64,000 nt of DNA from Pseudomonas sp. BCA17 (GTDB lineage: Bacteria > Pseudomonadota > Gammaproteobacteria > Pseudomonadales > Pseudomonadaceae): positions 1,550,001 through 1,614,000 of the forward strand of contig NZ_SGWI01000001.1 in the NCBI RefSeq assembly GCF_004519405.1. Reading direction: 5' to 3'. The translations under genes were made by a program, and so were the position numbers. Shown here piece by piece: positions 18,146-27,529 of this stretch (within the stretch, counting starts at the first letter, position 1; each line of letters begins with the position of its first letter). The notes under the pieces are model-generated. The model saw nothing but the letters and a program-made list of their open reading frames with translations, had not been told where the DNA came from and made no database searches.

Positions 18146-18505
18146 TCAGACTTTCGCGTCAAACAGCACGCTACTGGCGTCGTGAAGGCTTTGTGCGAGC
18201 TTCAATGCGGCCTCCGAAGGGATCTGACGGATCACTTCACCGCTGTCGGTCGCAATGACTTTGACCACCACTTGATGGGTAGAGTCGTCGATTGAGAATT
18301 CCAGGTTGCGCTGGGCATCCTGAACAAATTTGCGAATATCCGCCACCGCCTGTTTAAGGTCGGACGGTTTCGAGTCCTGCTGGGTTTCGACCGCGGCAAC
18401 CGCAGGCTTAACCTTGGTTGTCTGCGAGTCGTTGCTCACAGGGGCAGGCGCGCTCTGCGGCGGCGCCGCAGGATAAGACAGGTTCAACTTGACGCTCATG
18501 TCCAT
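18146..18505 (-). CDS. flaG: Flagellar protein FlaG
   Basis: FlaG limits filament length in pseudomonads and vibrios. The protein has 119 residues: a low-complexity N-terminus and the FlaG domain near the C-terminus with LEFSIDDSTHQVVVKVIATDSGEVIRQIP. It lies between fliC and fliD, the usual place. Two nearby starts exist (18505 and 18499); I list the first. Confidence 0.94.
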   Translation of the reverse strand: MDMSVKLNLSYPAAPPQSAPAPVSNDSQTTKVKPAVAAVETQQDSKPSDLKQAVADIRKFVQDAQRNLEFSIDDSTHQVVVKVIATDSGEVIRQIPSEAALKLAQSLHDASSVLFDAKV

Positions 18506-18532
18506 GTCCAGTCACCTCATCACGCAAAAGAC

Positions 18533-18556
18533 AAAAGGGCACGTAAACGCGCCCTT
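18533..18556 (-). terminator. Intrinsic terminator of fliC
   Basis: On the minus strand, AAGGGCGCGTTTACGTGCCCTTTT forms a stem-loop 25 bases after the fliC stop, followed by TTTTGTCTTTTG. It would end the abundant flagellin message before flaG. Confidence 0.65.
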
Positions 18557-18580
18557 CCGTCAGTCATCTGCCATTGGCTA

Positions 18581-20026
18581 TTACTGAAGCAGCTTCAGTA
18601 CAGCGCTTGGCAGTTGGTTGGCCTGGGACAGGATCGCAGTGGAAGCCTGCTGCAGGGTTTGTTGCTTGGTCAGCTGAGCAGTTTCTGCAGCGTAGTCAAC
18701 GTCCTGGATCTGACCGCGAGCGGCGCTGGAGTTGTCTGCAATGCTCTGCAGGTTGGCAACGGTGTTGTCGAAACGGTTTTGTACAGCACCGAGGCCGGCA
18801 CGCTGGGAGTCGATGTCCGAGATCGCCTGGGTGATCACGTCGATCGCGTTTTGCGCGTTGGCAGCGGTAGTAACGTCGGTGTTGTTGACGGTGGTTTTGG
18901 TGGAGTTGGCAGCGGTAGCAGCACCGGCAGCGAACACACCGGCTACACCAGCGCCGTTCAGCGCGTAGCTGCTGGAGGAGTTCAGCGAAACAGCACCGGT
19001 AGCAACGATAGCGGTGGCGGCCAGTGCAGTAGCAGTACCGTAGGTACCGTTGCCGTCTTTGGTTGCAACCGAGATACCAGCAGCACCGCCGTCACCAGCG
19101 TTGAAGGTCAGATTCTCACCGGTGTCGGACTTGACCGACAGAGCGTTGGTCGACGAATCGTAGTTAACGCTGATGCCCAGCTTGGCAGCGTTGGACGCCA
19201 GTTGGCTAGCCAGGTCGGAAGTGCTGGTCACGCCAGTGAACTGAACGGCTGCACCGCTGCCCACTTGCAGGGTGAAGTTAGCGTTCGGAGGAGTAGCAGC
19301 ACCAATGGTAGCCGCGTTCACGGTGAACTGAGCTTCGGTGCTGGCGCTAGCAGCCAGGCCGCCGACGGCGCCGTTCATTTGAGCAGCGATCTGCTTGGCG
19401 GAAGCGCCAGCTGCCAGGGTAACGGTTGCAGACTGGCCACCACCGGTAACGGTGATCGCGCCACCAGCAATACCTGTTGCCGAAGGCGTCAGGGATTGGG
19501 TTTTCAGCTGCTGCGAACCAATGTTGTTGGCCGCAACGTTACCGATGCTCATGTCGATAGTCTGGTTAGCGTTAGCACCAACCTGGAACGAAGTAGTACC
19601 GAAAGAACCGTCCAGCAGGTTCTTGCCACCGAAAGTAGTGGTGGTAGCGATACGGGTCAATTCAGCGGTCAGAGCAGCGTATTGAGCCTGGTTCGACTTA
19701 CGGTCTTCAGCGCTTGGCGAGCCGTTGGCGGATTGCAGAGCCAGGGTACGCATGCTTTGCAGGATGTTGGTGGACTGCTGCATTGCGCCTTCAGCGGTCT
19801 GAGCAATCGAGCTACCGTCGTTGGCGTTTTTGATCGCAACGCCCAGGCCGTTGATCTGGCTGGTCAGACGGTTGGAGATTTGCAGGCCGGCCGCATCGTC
19901 TTTGGCGCTGTTGATACGCAGGCCGGAGGACAGACGCTGCATGGAAGTTTGCAGGGCGCCGGAAGCCTTATTCAGGTTGTTCTGAACGGTCAACGAAGCA
20001 AGGTTAGTGTTTACTGTTAATGCCAT
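18581..20026 (-). CDS. fliC: Flagellin FliC
   Basis: This is the filament subunit, 481 residues. The conserved D0/D1 ends are clear: [12 protein letters not shown]... at the start and ...[21 protein letters not shown] at the end. The middle (about 180-400) is Ala/Thr/Gly-rich and variable. A flg22-type immune epitope is present at residues 30-51, beginning [22 protein letters not shown] ribosome site precedes the ATG. A sigma28-type promoter is found about 80 bases upstream and a terminator downstream, so it is transcribed on its own. No glycosyltransferase gene is adjacent, which bears on whether the filament is modified. Confidence 0.98.
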   Translation of the reverse strand: MALTVNTNLASLTVQNNLNKASGALQTSMQRLSSGLRINSAKDDAAGLQISNRLTSQINGLGVAIKNANDGSSIAQTAEGAMQQSTNILQSMRTLALQSANGSPSAEDRKSNQAQYAALTAELTRIATTTTFGGKNLLDGSFGTTSFQVGANANQTIDMSIGNVAANNIGSQQLKTQSLTPSATGIAGGAITVTGGGQSATVTLAAGASAKQIAAQMNGAVGGLAASASTEAQFTVNAATIGAATPPNANFTLQVGSGAAVQFTGVTSTSDLASQLASNAAKLGISVNYDSSTNALSVKSDTGENLTFNAGDGGAAGISVATKDGNGTYGTATALAATAIVATGAVSLNSSSSYALNGAGVAGVFAAGAATAANSTKTTVNNTDVTTAANAQNAIDVITQAISDIDSQRAGLGAVQNRFDNTVANLQSIADNSSAARGQIQDVDYAAETAQLTKQQTLQQASTAILSQANQLPSAVLKLLQ

Positions 20027-20106
20027 GACGAAATCCTCGTGGGTGGTGTACTGCGGCTTCCGGCCCTGGCAACCGCCGGGTGTGGCCTAGAGAACCTTCG
20101 TAATAG

Positions 20107-20133
20107 TTATCGTCGTGAATGCAGGTCTCTTGA
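20107..20133 (-). promoter_or_regulatory. Sigma28 (FliA) type promoter of fliC
   Basis: On the minus strand TCAAG-N14-GACGATAA matches the FliA consensus for pseudomonads (TCAAG-N14-GCCGATAA) with one change. It lies 81 bases before the fliC ATG. Control by FliA and FlgM is expected from the family. Confidence 0.82.
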
Positions 20134-20203
20134 GGACTTTTTTGATTTTTTTTACTAGCACGAGGCCACCCCTTGCAATTCAAGCATTTACGATAGCCCA
20201 AAG

Positions 20204-20219
20204 CCCAGCAATTGCTGGG
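20204..20219. repeat. Perfect 16-base palindrome upstream of fliC
   Basis: CCCAGCAATTGCTGGG lies between the fliC promoter and the terminator of the ketoacyl synthase gene. It could be a second stem of a double terminator or an operator; nothing else in the sequence decides this. Confidence 0.4.
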
Positions 20220-20235
20220 TTTTCTGACGTCAAAT

Positions 20236-20272
20236 AAAAAACGCCCAGGTTCTTTCGAGCCTGGGCGTTTTT
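20236..20272 (-). terminator. Intrinsic terminator after the ketoacyl-ACP synthase gene
   Basis: A stem of ACGCCCAGG / CCTGGGCGT with an 11-base loop, flanked by A and T runs on both sides (AAAAAACGCCC...GGGCGTTTTT), lies 22 bases after the stop of the FabH-like gene. It is strong in both orientations. Confidence 0.85.
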
Positions 20273-20293
20273 GTGTGCGGTGTTACCAGGGCA

Positions 20294-21223
20294 TCACGAA
20301 CGATGGAGAATCGCCGAACCCCATGACAGACCCACACCAAAGCCACTGATGGCGACACGCTTCCAGCTGCCGTCCATCATGTGCTTTTCCAGCAGCAACG
20401 GAATGCTCGACGACACGGTGTTGCCGGTCTCGACCATGTCCTTGATGAATTTCTCTACCGGTGCATCTTCAAAACGACGAGCCACGGCATCGACAATCGC
20501 CGCACTGCCCTGGTGAATGCAGAATGCGTCGATCTCGTTGGCCTTGAGGTCCGATTCGTTGAGCAGCTCGTGCAAATGTGCCGGCACCTTGAGCAACGCG
20601 AAGTTGAACACCTGACGACCGTTCATGAAGAACACGCCATCGCTGACCTTCAAGTGCGGTGCGCCGGAACCGTCGGTGCCGAACTTGGACTTACCCAGCA
20701 ACCACGGCGCGTCTTCGCCCATCCAGGTGGCGGTGGCAGCGTCGCCGAAGAGCATGGTGGTGTTGCGATCTTCCGGGTCGACGATCTTCGAATACGGGTC
20801 GGCGGTGATCAACAGGCCGTTTTTCAGGCCCGTGGCCTCCATGAAGCCCTTCATCGCATAGATGCCGTAGACATAGCCGGAGCAGCCCAGGGAGATATCG
20901 AACGCGGCCACATGAGTGGGCAGGCCCAATTTGTCCTGGACGATGGCTGCCGTGTGGGGCAAGCCCTCTTCGTCGCCGTTCTGGGTCACGACGATCAGCG
21001 CGTCGATGGATTCACGCTTCAACTGCGGGTTGTTGGCAAACAAAGCGTTGACCGCCTCGACGCACAGGTCGGAGGTTTCCTGCGTAGCGTCCTTGCGCGG
21101 CAGGAACGCCGACCCGATCTTGCCAATGATGAAATCTTCATCCTTGGCGAATTTGGCGCCCTGGGCGTAGTTATCCACCCCGTCTGCCGGCACGTAACTG
21201 GCGATGCTTTTTATGCCAATCAT
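20294..21223 (-). CDS. Ketoacyl-ACP synthase III (FabH-like) in the flagellin region
   Basis: The protein has 309 residues, close to FabH. The catalytic triad is complete: Cys114 in LGCSGYVYG, His237 in CIHQGS and Asn268 in ETGNTVSS. It should condense an acyl-CoA with malonyl-ACP. The gene sits between flgL and fliC with its own terminator. In P. syringae a FabH-like gene (orf3) lies in the same place next to the flagellin glycosyltransferases fgt1 and fgt2; here no transferase is present. The product might feed a modified acyl group to flagellin or to a signal molecule, but this is inference. It is unlikely to be the housekeeping FabH, which lies in the fatty acid cluster. Confidence 0.9.
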   Translation of the reverse strand: MIGIKSIASYVPADGVDNYAQGAKFAKDEDFIIGKIGSAFLPRKDATQETSDLCVEAVNALFANNPQLKRESIDALIVVTQNGDEEGLPHTAAIVQDKLGLPTHVAAFDISLGCSGYVYGIYAMKGFMEATGLKNGLLITADPYSKIVDPEDRNTTMLFGDAATATWMGEDAPWLLGKSKFGTDGSGAPHLKVSDGVFFMNGRQVFNFALLKVPAHLHELLNESDLKANEIDAFCIHQGSAAIVDAVARRFEDAPVEKFIKDMVETGNTVSSSIPLLLEKHMMDGSWKRVAISGFGVGLSWGSAILHRS

Positions 21224-21454
21224 TGTGGCTTCCCAATACTAAATAGCTGGAGAACACCCCTCGGACTGCGCCTGGAGTGCTGACAATAAAGGGGAAAACC
21301 CCGTAAAAATTTCGCTGAAAGCCGCCCTGCAAGGACCCTGTGACGACTTATCCTTTTCACACGATACAGTGAAGATGCGCTTTATGACTCACAGGTCACT
21401 CAATTTTGTGCGCTTTATGCAAAACCCGGCAACATTCCAGGCCCCAGAAACGAC

Positions 21455-21487
21455 AACGGCCCACCCTGTTTGCCAGGGTGGGCCGTT
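21455..21487 (-). terminator. Intrinsic terminator of flgL
   Basis: AACGGCCCACCCT and its exact complement form a 13-bp stem with a 7-base loop just after the flgL stop. On the minus strand the tail is GTCGTTTC, a broken U tract; on the plus strand it is TTTTTT. Confidence 0.75.
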
Positions 21488-21501
21488 TTTTCCAACACTG
21501 A

Positions 21502-23085
21502 TTACATGCGGCTGAACAGGCTCAACTGAGAGATTTTCACGAAAGCCAACTGCGAGGCTTGCAACATGGTCTGCTGCAGCGTCAGGTTGATTGCAGCCTG
21601 CCCCATATCGATATTCGCCAACGACGACATAGTAGAAGTATTCGCCAGGCTCAGGCTGGTGTTCTCATCGCTCTGGATATCCAAGGCATTCTGGCGTGCC
21701 CCGATGGAACCGCGCACCTGGTCGATCTGTGCCGTGGCATTGGCGATATTCCCGATGCTGGTGTTCACCACGTCCTTGAGCTGGTTCATGGCAACCTGAT
21801 TGCCATCCACCGGCGTTTCCAGAGCCTTGCGCAGCTGACTCAAGGTATCCAGCGCATTCATATTCTTGTTACTGGTGGCACCGACCGAAAACTGGTCGCC
21901 GGCACCCGGCGTACCACTAATCCCAAACGTCACCCCGGCGGTGGTGATCGAAGTCGCGCCAGCAGCGATGGTGCCACTGGCAATAGCCTTGCTGTTGGCA
22001 CCATAGGGCTGGGCGAACACTTGATAATCGGTGCCGCTGGTGAATTTAATGACCGCACCCGCGTTGGGAAAGGTGCTGGCATAAGCGGCCTGGTCCGTGA
22101 CGCTGCCACCGCTCAGTTGTGCCGTAGATGCATTGCTGGCGGTGCGCGAAACACTGAAGGTATCCGGCTTGCTTTCCAGCGTGAACGCCTTGCCGACCAC
22201 CAGCGCGTCCGACGCGGCACCTGGCGCTACATTCGAGCCCAGGTTCAGGGAAATGTCGAACTTGACCCCGCGCAGGTTGACGCTTGAACCGCCTTCCTTG
22301 CTGGCGTCAAACGTGCCGTTACCGGTGATCTCGGACGTCACGTCGTTGCCGTCCTTGTCGGTTACGCTGTACTGGGTGCTGCTGGCGAAGGTCAGCTTAT
22401 ACGGCTGGCCGTCGGCAAAATTATTGATGTAGTTGGTGCTGGAGGTCACCAGCCCCGCTGAAATCGCCACCGTGCCGTCATTGACCGCCGGCGGCAGCAA
22501 CGTGGCCTGGGTGCGTCCAGTATTGGACGAGCTTTCGAGCAACGCCTTACCGGTATCACCCGCGGCAATCGACAGGTTATTCGACACCTGCAGGCTCAGC
22601 GGTGTCTCGTCACCCTGGTAGGAGTAGGTTCCATCGTTATTGCGGCTGTAGGGCGGCGTGTCAGTCTTGGCCCCGGAGAACATATAGTTGCCACTGGAGT
22701 CCTTGCTGTTGAGCAAGCTCAGCACATGATCCTCAAGCGCACCTACCTGGCTGGCGAGGGCCTTGCGGTCATCATCACTGAGCCGCTGGTTCCCGGCCTG
22801 CAGCGCCAGGCCGCTGGCTGTGCCCAACGCCGTATTGATGCTCTGCAAGACGCTTTCTTCGTTGGTCAGCGAGTTTTGCAGGCTGGTGATGTTGCCGCCG
22901 TACTGCCCCAGCATGTCTTTCTGCTGCTGCAGCAAAAGGAGCTGGGCTGCCGCAACGGGATCGTCCGAAGCGGTCTGCACGCGCACACCGGTAGTCGCCT
23001 GGTCCTGGGCCTTCACCACACCTGAATAATTATCCTGGTACTTGGTAGAGCTGGTATCGAAATACTGCTGTGTAGAAATACGCAT
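21502..23085 (-). CDS. flgL: Flagellar hook-associated protein 3, FlgL
   Basis: FlgL is the junction protein between hook and filament, distal to FlgK. It has flagellin-like N- and C-terminal helical parts: MRISTQQYFDTSSTKYQDNYS at the start, and NTSTMSSLANIDMGQAAINL near the end. The 527 residues are much longer than the enteric protein (about 317) owing to a Thr/Ser/Gly-rich middle domain, as in other pseudomonads. It is the last gene of the flg operon, 14 bases after flgK, and is followed by a terminator. Confidence 0.96.
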   Translation of the reverse strand: MRISTQQYFDTSSTKYQDNYSGVVKAQDQATTGVRVQTASDDPVAAAQLLLLQQQKDMLGQYGGNITSLQNSLTNEESVLQSINTALGTASGLALQAGNQRLSDDDRKALASQVGALEDHVLSLLNSKDSSGNYMFSGAKTDTPPYSRNNDGTYSYQGDETPLSLQVSNNLSIAAGDTGKALLESSSNTGRTQATLLPPAVNDGTVAISAGLVTSSTNYINNFADGQPYKLTFASSTQYSVTDKDGNDVTSEITGNGTFDASKEGGSSVNLRGVKFDISLNLGSNVAPGAASDALVVGKAFTLESKPDTFSVSRTASNASTAQLSGGSVTDQAAYASTFPNAGAVIKFTSGTDYQVFAQPYGANSKAIASGTIAAGATSITTAGVTFGISGTPGAGDQFSVGATSNKNMNALDTLSQLRKALETPVDGNQVAMNQLKDVVNTSIGNIANATAQIDQVRGSIGARQNALDIQSDENTSLSLANTSTMSSLANIDMGQAAINLTLQQTMLQASQLAFVKISQLSLFSRM

Positions 23086-23099
23086 AGTCCCAGCCTCCT

Positions 23100-25136
23100 T
23101 TAAAGGGCGTTAATCAATGTGCTGAAGGTTTCCTGCGCGGCCTTGATGATCTGCGACGACGCGGTGTAGTACTGCTGGAACTTGATCATGTCGCCCGCTT
23201 CTTCATCCAGGTTGACCTGGGACACCGAGTTGCTGGCTGCCTTGTTCGCCGCCAGCAAGGCGCCGGTGGCGGCGCTGTCGGTATTGGCCTGGGCTGCCTT
23301 GGAACCCACTTGGGAAACCAACCGGCTGTTGGCACTGACCAGGCTCACGCCTGCGTTGCCATCCACTGCGCCGACCGTCGCCTTGGTCTGCAAACCCAAC
23401 AACTGCTGGGCGTTGCGGCCATCAGAGGTGGCACCGCTGTTGAAGGAGAACGTCGTGCTGTCGCCGTTGGCAGGCGCGCCGGACACGGTGGTGTCGAAGC
23501 CAAAGCTCTGGCCGGGAATCAACGCACCACTGGCGTCACGCATCGGCACGTTGACGGTGATCTTGTTGCCCTGGCCCGGGATGATGCTGCCCGTACCGAT
23601 AGGATTGCCTTGGGCATCGTTGACGGTATAAGGCTGCGTGCCATCCGCGGCAGGCTTGCCGAACACCATCTTCACCGGCATTGAGTTTTCGATCCCGGTG
23701 CGCAATTGCGCAGTCGCCGCCCCGCCATTGATATCGATCGGCACGGTCAATGTCGGCTGGGTGAACACGCCGGTACCGGTGTTGGTCTTGCTGGCGTTGC
23801 CTGCCAATGGCCCGGCAAACGCGAGCTTGTTCGGGTCCTTGAGGCTGATACCGATGTTGCTGGCACCGGTGGCGGTAGGGCTGACCTTGAAGCTGTCCCC
23901 CGCAGCCATCGGCCCCTGACCATCCAGCGCCAGAGTAAAACCATCAATCATCGGCGGCGGCGTGGTGGTGGTATCGAACGACCCCATGGCCTTGCCATCG
24001 GAACGCACCACGTTGTACTGGTTGCCGCTGGTGAAAGTGACCTTGTAGTCGAAGGTCGACAGCTTGCTGCTATCGGCAATCGTTACATTCAGGTTGCCCG
24101 AGCCCACGCTGTTACCCGAAGCCGCCTGGCTGCGCTGGGAAATAGCTGCCGCGCTGTTGATATCGCTGAATAGCGAAGAACCGAAATCACCGTTCAGGTC
24201 CAAGCCCTGCCCCAACTGGCTGTTGACGCTGTCAGCGGTGGCAATGGCAATGCGCCCCAAATCGTTAATGGCCGGCATCAGCGCATCACTGCGATAACGC
24301 AACAGGCCGCCGATAGAGCCACCACTGACCACATTGCCGATATCCATCGGCGTGTCACCCATATTGAGCTGGATGGTGTACTGGCTGTTGTCGGTCTTGC
24401 TGGGCACAGCCGAAATGGTATTGGCGATATTGCCCTCTACCAGCGATTGCCCCGTACCGGTGGTGATACTGAACTGGCCGTTCTTCTCGGTGGCAGTGAC
24501 ACCGATCAGCTCATTGAGCGAGCGAACGGCCTCGTTGCGTGCATCCAGCAAGTTGTTCGGCGCACTGGTCGACGAACCTTGAGCGCTGGTAATTTGACTG
24601 TTCAGCGAGGCAATCGACGACGTCAGCTTGTTAACCTGATCACTGAAAGTGCCCAACTGGCCGTTGATGGTTTCTTTCTGCTGGGTCAACTGCGTGGAAA
24701 TCGAGTTGAAACGGTTGCTCAGGGTCTGGGCACTGGTCACCAGAAGTTGCCGGGCGGACACATCGCTGGGCGTGGCGGCAGCGGTCTGCAGGGAGGCAAA
24801 AAAAGCACTGAGCGCAGCCGACATGCCGGTGGTCTTGTCCGACAGGGTCTTGTCGATGGCCGCAGCCTGGCCCGCGTAGGCGGCGGCGTCGCTGTTGAGC
24901 GCGGTACTGCTCTGATAGGCCGCACCCAGGAAATCGTTATAGATGCGCCGCACATCGGCCAGGGTCGTGCCGCTGCCAATGAACACTCCACCGTACTGAT
25001 TGTTGGCGCTGGCGTTCTGAGTGGTCTGCTGACGCGAGTATCCCGGGGTATTGACGTTGGCAATGTTGTTACTCAAGACCGACAACGACCCTTGAGCGGC
25101 ATTGAGCCCTGACATCCCGATACTGAGCAAACTCAT
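23100..25136 (-). CDS. flgK: Flagellar hook-associated protein 1, FlgK
   Basis: FlgK is the first hook-filament junction protein. The 678-residue protein has the rod/hook N-terminal signature (GMSGLNAAQGSLSVLSNNIANVNTPGYSR region, 7-35) and the C-terminal FlgBC-like end (EEAGDMIKFQQYYTASSQIIKAAQETFSTLI). The middle is Ser/Thr/Gly-rich. It starts with ATG at 25136, 10 bases after flgJ. Confidence 0.97.
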   Translation of the reverse strand: MSLLSIGMSGLNAAQGSLSVLSNNIANVNTPGYSRQQTTQNASANNQYGGVFIGSGTTLADVRRIYNDFLGAAYQSSTALNSDAAAYAGQAAAIDKTLSDKTTGMSAALSAFFASLQTAAATPSDVSARQLLVTSAQTLSNRFNSISTQLTQQKETINGQLGTFSDQVNKLTSSIASLNSQITSAQGSSTSAPNNLLDARNEAVRSLNELIGVTATEKNGQFSITTGTGQSLVEGNIANTISAVPSKTDNSQYTIQLNMGDTPMDIGNVVSGGSIGGLLRYRSDALMPAINDLGRIAIATADSVNSQLGQGLDLNGDFGSSLFSDINSAAAISQRSQAASGNSVGSGNLNVTIADSSKLSTFDYKVTFTSGNQYNVVRSDGKAMGSFDTTTTPPPMIDGFTLALDGQGPMAAGDSFKVSPTATGASNIGISLKDPNKLAFAGPLAGNASKTNTGTGVFTQPTLTVPIDINGGAATAQLRTGIENSMPVKMVFGKPAADGTQPYTVNDAQGNPIGTGSIIPGQGNKITVNVPMRDASGALIPGQSFGFDTTVSGAPANGDSTTFSFNSGATSDGRNAQQLLGLQTKATVGAVDGNAGVSLVSANSRLVSQVGSKAAQANTDSAATGALLAANKAASNSVSQVNLDEEAGDMIKFQQYYTASSQIIKAAQETFSTLINAL

Positions 25137-25146
25137 GATTCAGACC

Positions 25147-26403
25147 TTATAAATGAGTGGTCGCGCCCGCGGCGGCGTAATTCTGATAACTGTTCATCGT
25201 TTTCGCGATCTGCGAAATCTTGCTGGCGTAGTCCGGATCGGTGGCATAACCGGCTTTTTGCAACTCGCGAACAAAGCGTTCCGGGTTGTCGGCTGATTTC
25301 ACAACTTCTTTATAGCGATCATTGCTTTGCAGCAATGTCACGAGGTCATGGAAGCTGTCCTGATAGGAGTTATAGGAACGGAATTGCGCCGTCTCCTTGA
25401 CCATCGCCCCATCACGAAACTCGCTGGTGATCGCACGCGCCTGACCGCCCTGCCAACTCTGGCCGGCCTTGATACCAAACAGGTTATGGCTGCTGCTGCC
25501 GTCTTCGGCACGCATCACCGATTTACCCCAACCGGTTTCCAGCGCGGCCTGGGCCACCAGGTACTTCGGATCGATACCAATACGCGCAGCGGCCGCCTTG
25601 GCCATCGGCAGCATGGTGGCGACAAATTCATCCTGCGAACTGAAGGCTTTCTTCGCCGGCGCCAGTGGCGGCTGGGCAATGGCGCGACCATACACCTGCA
25701 TACGCCCGCTCGGCACGGCAAAGCTGTGGGCGGCAGTGTTGATCACATTGTCCTCGGCGGCGCTGTTGCGCAGCGGCGCGGTTTTGGCGGCGGCTGTGGC
25801 ATCCGTGGTCGGCACAATGCCCGCCAGCAGGCGATCGGTCAGCTTGCTCGGTACCGCAATACGGCGCTGGTTCATCAGCTCCATATCATTGGCGTGGGCA
25901 TTGTTGCCTTCCGGCACCGCCACACGATAAGCCCACAACGGACGCTGGCCGTTGGAGCGACCCAGCGGGCCATCCGCTTGAGTACCTGCCGCAATTTCAG
26001 TCGGCACATCGACTTTCTTGACCGGTGCATCCGCTGCCGGGCCTTGCAAGGTGGCCGCCTGGGCGTCCACCGGTTTGTTCTTCTGCATCTGGCGCATGAG
26101 CACGTCGGCCAGGCCGATACCGCCGCCTTCGCGCGACATCGAGACTGCCAGCTGCTGGTCGTACATTTCCTGATACTGCTTGGCAGCCGGCGTGTTCAGC
26201 GGGTTGTCCTCGCCCAGGGCGTCGGTGGCCGAGCGCATGGACTTAAGCATCTCGCTCAAGAACAGCGACTCGAACTCCTGCGCCACTTTGCGCATATTGC
26301 CGTCGCTGTTCTTGTCGCCGACCTTGAGCTGGTTAAGCCGATTCAGGTCGGAGTACGCCCCCGAATCCGCTGTGCTGCTGATCCCGCTCTTGCGCATATC
26401 CAT
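25147..26403 (-). CDS. flgJ: Peptidoglycan hydrolase and rod-capping protein FlgJ
   Basis: FlgJ caps the growing rod and digests peptidoglycan to let it pass. The N-terminal third is the rod-binding domain (ESLFLSEMLKSMRSA, EMYDQQLAVSMSREGGIG-like motif). After a long Ala/Pro linker the C-terminal part, about 250-400, is a glucosaminidase domain with the catalytic glutamate in AQAALETGWGKS and the SHNLFGIKA box. I take the ATG at 26403 because GAGG lies 8 bases before it; an ATG two codons upstream is too close to that site. Confidence 0.95.
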   Translation of the reverse strand: MDMRKSGISSTADSGAYSDLNRLNQLKVGDKNSDGNMRKVAQEFESLFLSEMLKSMRSATDALGEDNPLNTPAAKQYQEMYDQQLAVSMSREGGGIGLADVLMRQMQKNKPVDAQAATLQGPAADAPVKKVDVPTEIAAGTQADGPLGRSNGQRPLWAYRVAVPEGNNAHANDMELMNQRRIAVPSKLTDRLLAGIVPTTDATAAAKTAPLRNSAAEDNVINTAAHSFAVPSGRMQVYGRAIAQPPLAPAKKAFSSQDEFVATMLPMAKAAAARIGIDPKYLVAQAALETGWGKSVMRAEDGSSSHNLFGIKAGQSWQGGQARAITSEFRDGAMVKETAQFRSYNSYQDSFHDLVTLLQSNDRYKEVVKSADNPERFVRELQKAGYATDPDYASKISQIAKTMNSYQNYAAAGATTHL

Positions 26404-26413
26404 GGCCATGGCC

Positions 26414-27529
26414 TCAGATCACGATCAGGTCGGCTTGCAAGGCGCCGGCCTGTTTCAGAGCTTCGAGGATCGCCATCAAGTCGCCGGGCGCTGCGCCCAC
26501 CTGGTTCACCGCGCGGACAATCTCGTCCAGGGTGGTGCCGGGGCCGAACTTGAACATCGGCTTGGCTTCTTGCTGAGCATTGACCCGCGAACGGGGTACC
26601 ACCGCCGTCTGGCCATTGGACAACGCCCCAGGCTGGCTGACGATCGGGTCTTCGGTGATGGTCACGGTCAAGCTGCCATGGGTCACGGCCGCCGGCGAAA
26701 CCTTGACGTTCTGACCGATCACGATGGTGCCGGTACGCGAGTTGATGATGACTTTGGCGACCGCCTGGCCTGGGTCGACCTCAAGGTTTTCCAGGATCGA
26801 CAGGTAGTCGACGCGCTGGCTCGGGTCCAATGGCGCCGTCACACGGATCGAACCGCCATCGATGGCCTGGGCCACGCCGGGGCCGAGCATGTCGTTGACC
26901 TTGTCTACCACACGCTTGGCGGTGGTGAAGTCGGAACGGTTGAGGTTCAACGTCAGGCTGTTGCCCTGGTTGAAACCGCTCGGCACCGTGCGCTCGACCG
27001 TGGCGCCACCCGGAATGCGGCCGGCCGACGGTACGTTGACCGTGATCTTGGAACCGTCGCGACCTTCGGCATCAAAACCACCCACCACCAGGTTGCCCTG
27101 GGCGATGGCGTAGACGTTGCCGTCGATACCCTTGAGTGGCGTCATCAACAATGTGCCGCCGCGCAGGCTTTTGGAGTTGCCGATGGACGATACGGTAATG
27201 TCCACCACCTGCCCCGGCTTGGAAAACGCCGGCAAATCGGCACTGATGGACACCGCCGCAACGTTCTTCAATTGCACATTCCCCGAGCCAGCCGGCACCT
27301 TGATACCGAACTGCGAGAGCATGTTATTGAACGTCTGCAGGGTGAACGGCGTCTGGGTGGTCTGGTCACCCGTGCCATTGAGCCCGACCACCAGGCCGTA
27401 ACCGATCAACTGGTTGGAGCGCACGCCGGAAATACTGGCGATGTCCTTCAGACGCTCGGCCTGGGCGACTGCACTCAGGGACAGCAACAGTGCTGCCGCC
27501 ATCAGCTGTTTGAGTTTCAAAATGATCAC
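26414..27529 (-). CDS. flgI: Flagellar P-ring protein FlgI
   Basis: FlgI forms the P-ring bushing in the peptidoglycan layer. The precursor has a cleavable signal peptide ending near AVAQA, then the conserved [20 protein letters not shown] segment. The upstream end is uncertain: the frame can start with GTG at 27529, directly after the flgH stop, or with TTG at 27520, which has AGGTGA at proper spacing. There is no ATG at the expected place. Between 368 and 371 residues result. The end is followed by flgJ within 10 bases. Confidence 0.95.
   Translation of the reverse strand: MIILKLKQLMAAALLLSLSAVAQAERLKDIASISGVRSNQLIGYGLVVGLNGTGDQTTQTPFTLQTFNNMLSQFGIKVPAGSGNVQLKNVAAVSISADLPAFSKPGQVVDITVSSIGNSKSLRGGTLLMTPLKGIDGNVYAIAQGNLVVGGFDAEGRDGSKITVNVPSAGRIPGGATVERTVPSGFNQGNSLTLNLNRSDFTTAKRVVDKVNDMLGPGVAQAIDGGSIRVTAPLDPSQRVDYLSILENLEVDPGQAVAKVIINSRTGTIVIGQNVKVSPAAVTHGSLTVTITEDPIVSQPGALSNGQTAVVPRSRVNAQQEAKPMFKFGPGTTLDEIVRAVNQVGAAPGDLMAILEALKQAGALQADLIVI

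Noticed and set aside
18614-20020. Long open frame of 468 codons opposite fliC
   Set aside because: It is the mirror of a high-GC, Ala/Thr-rich gene; no family features, no ribosome site, and fliC is certain on the other strand.
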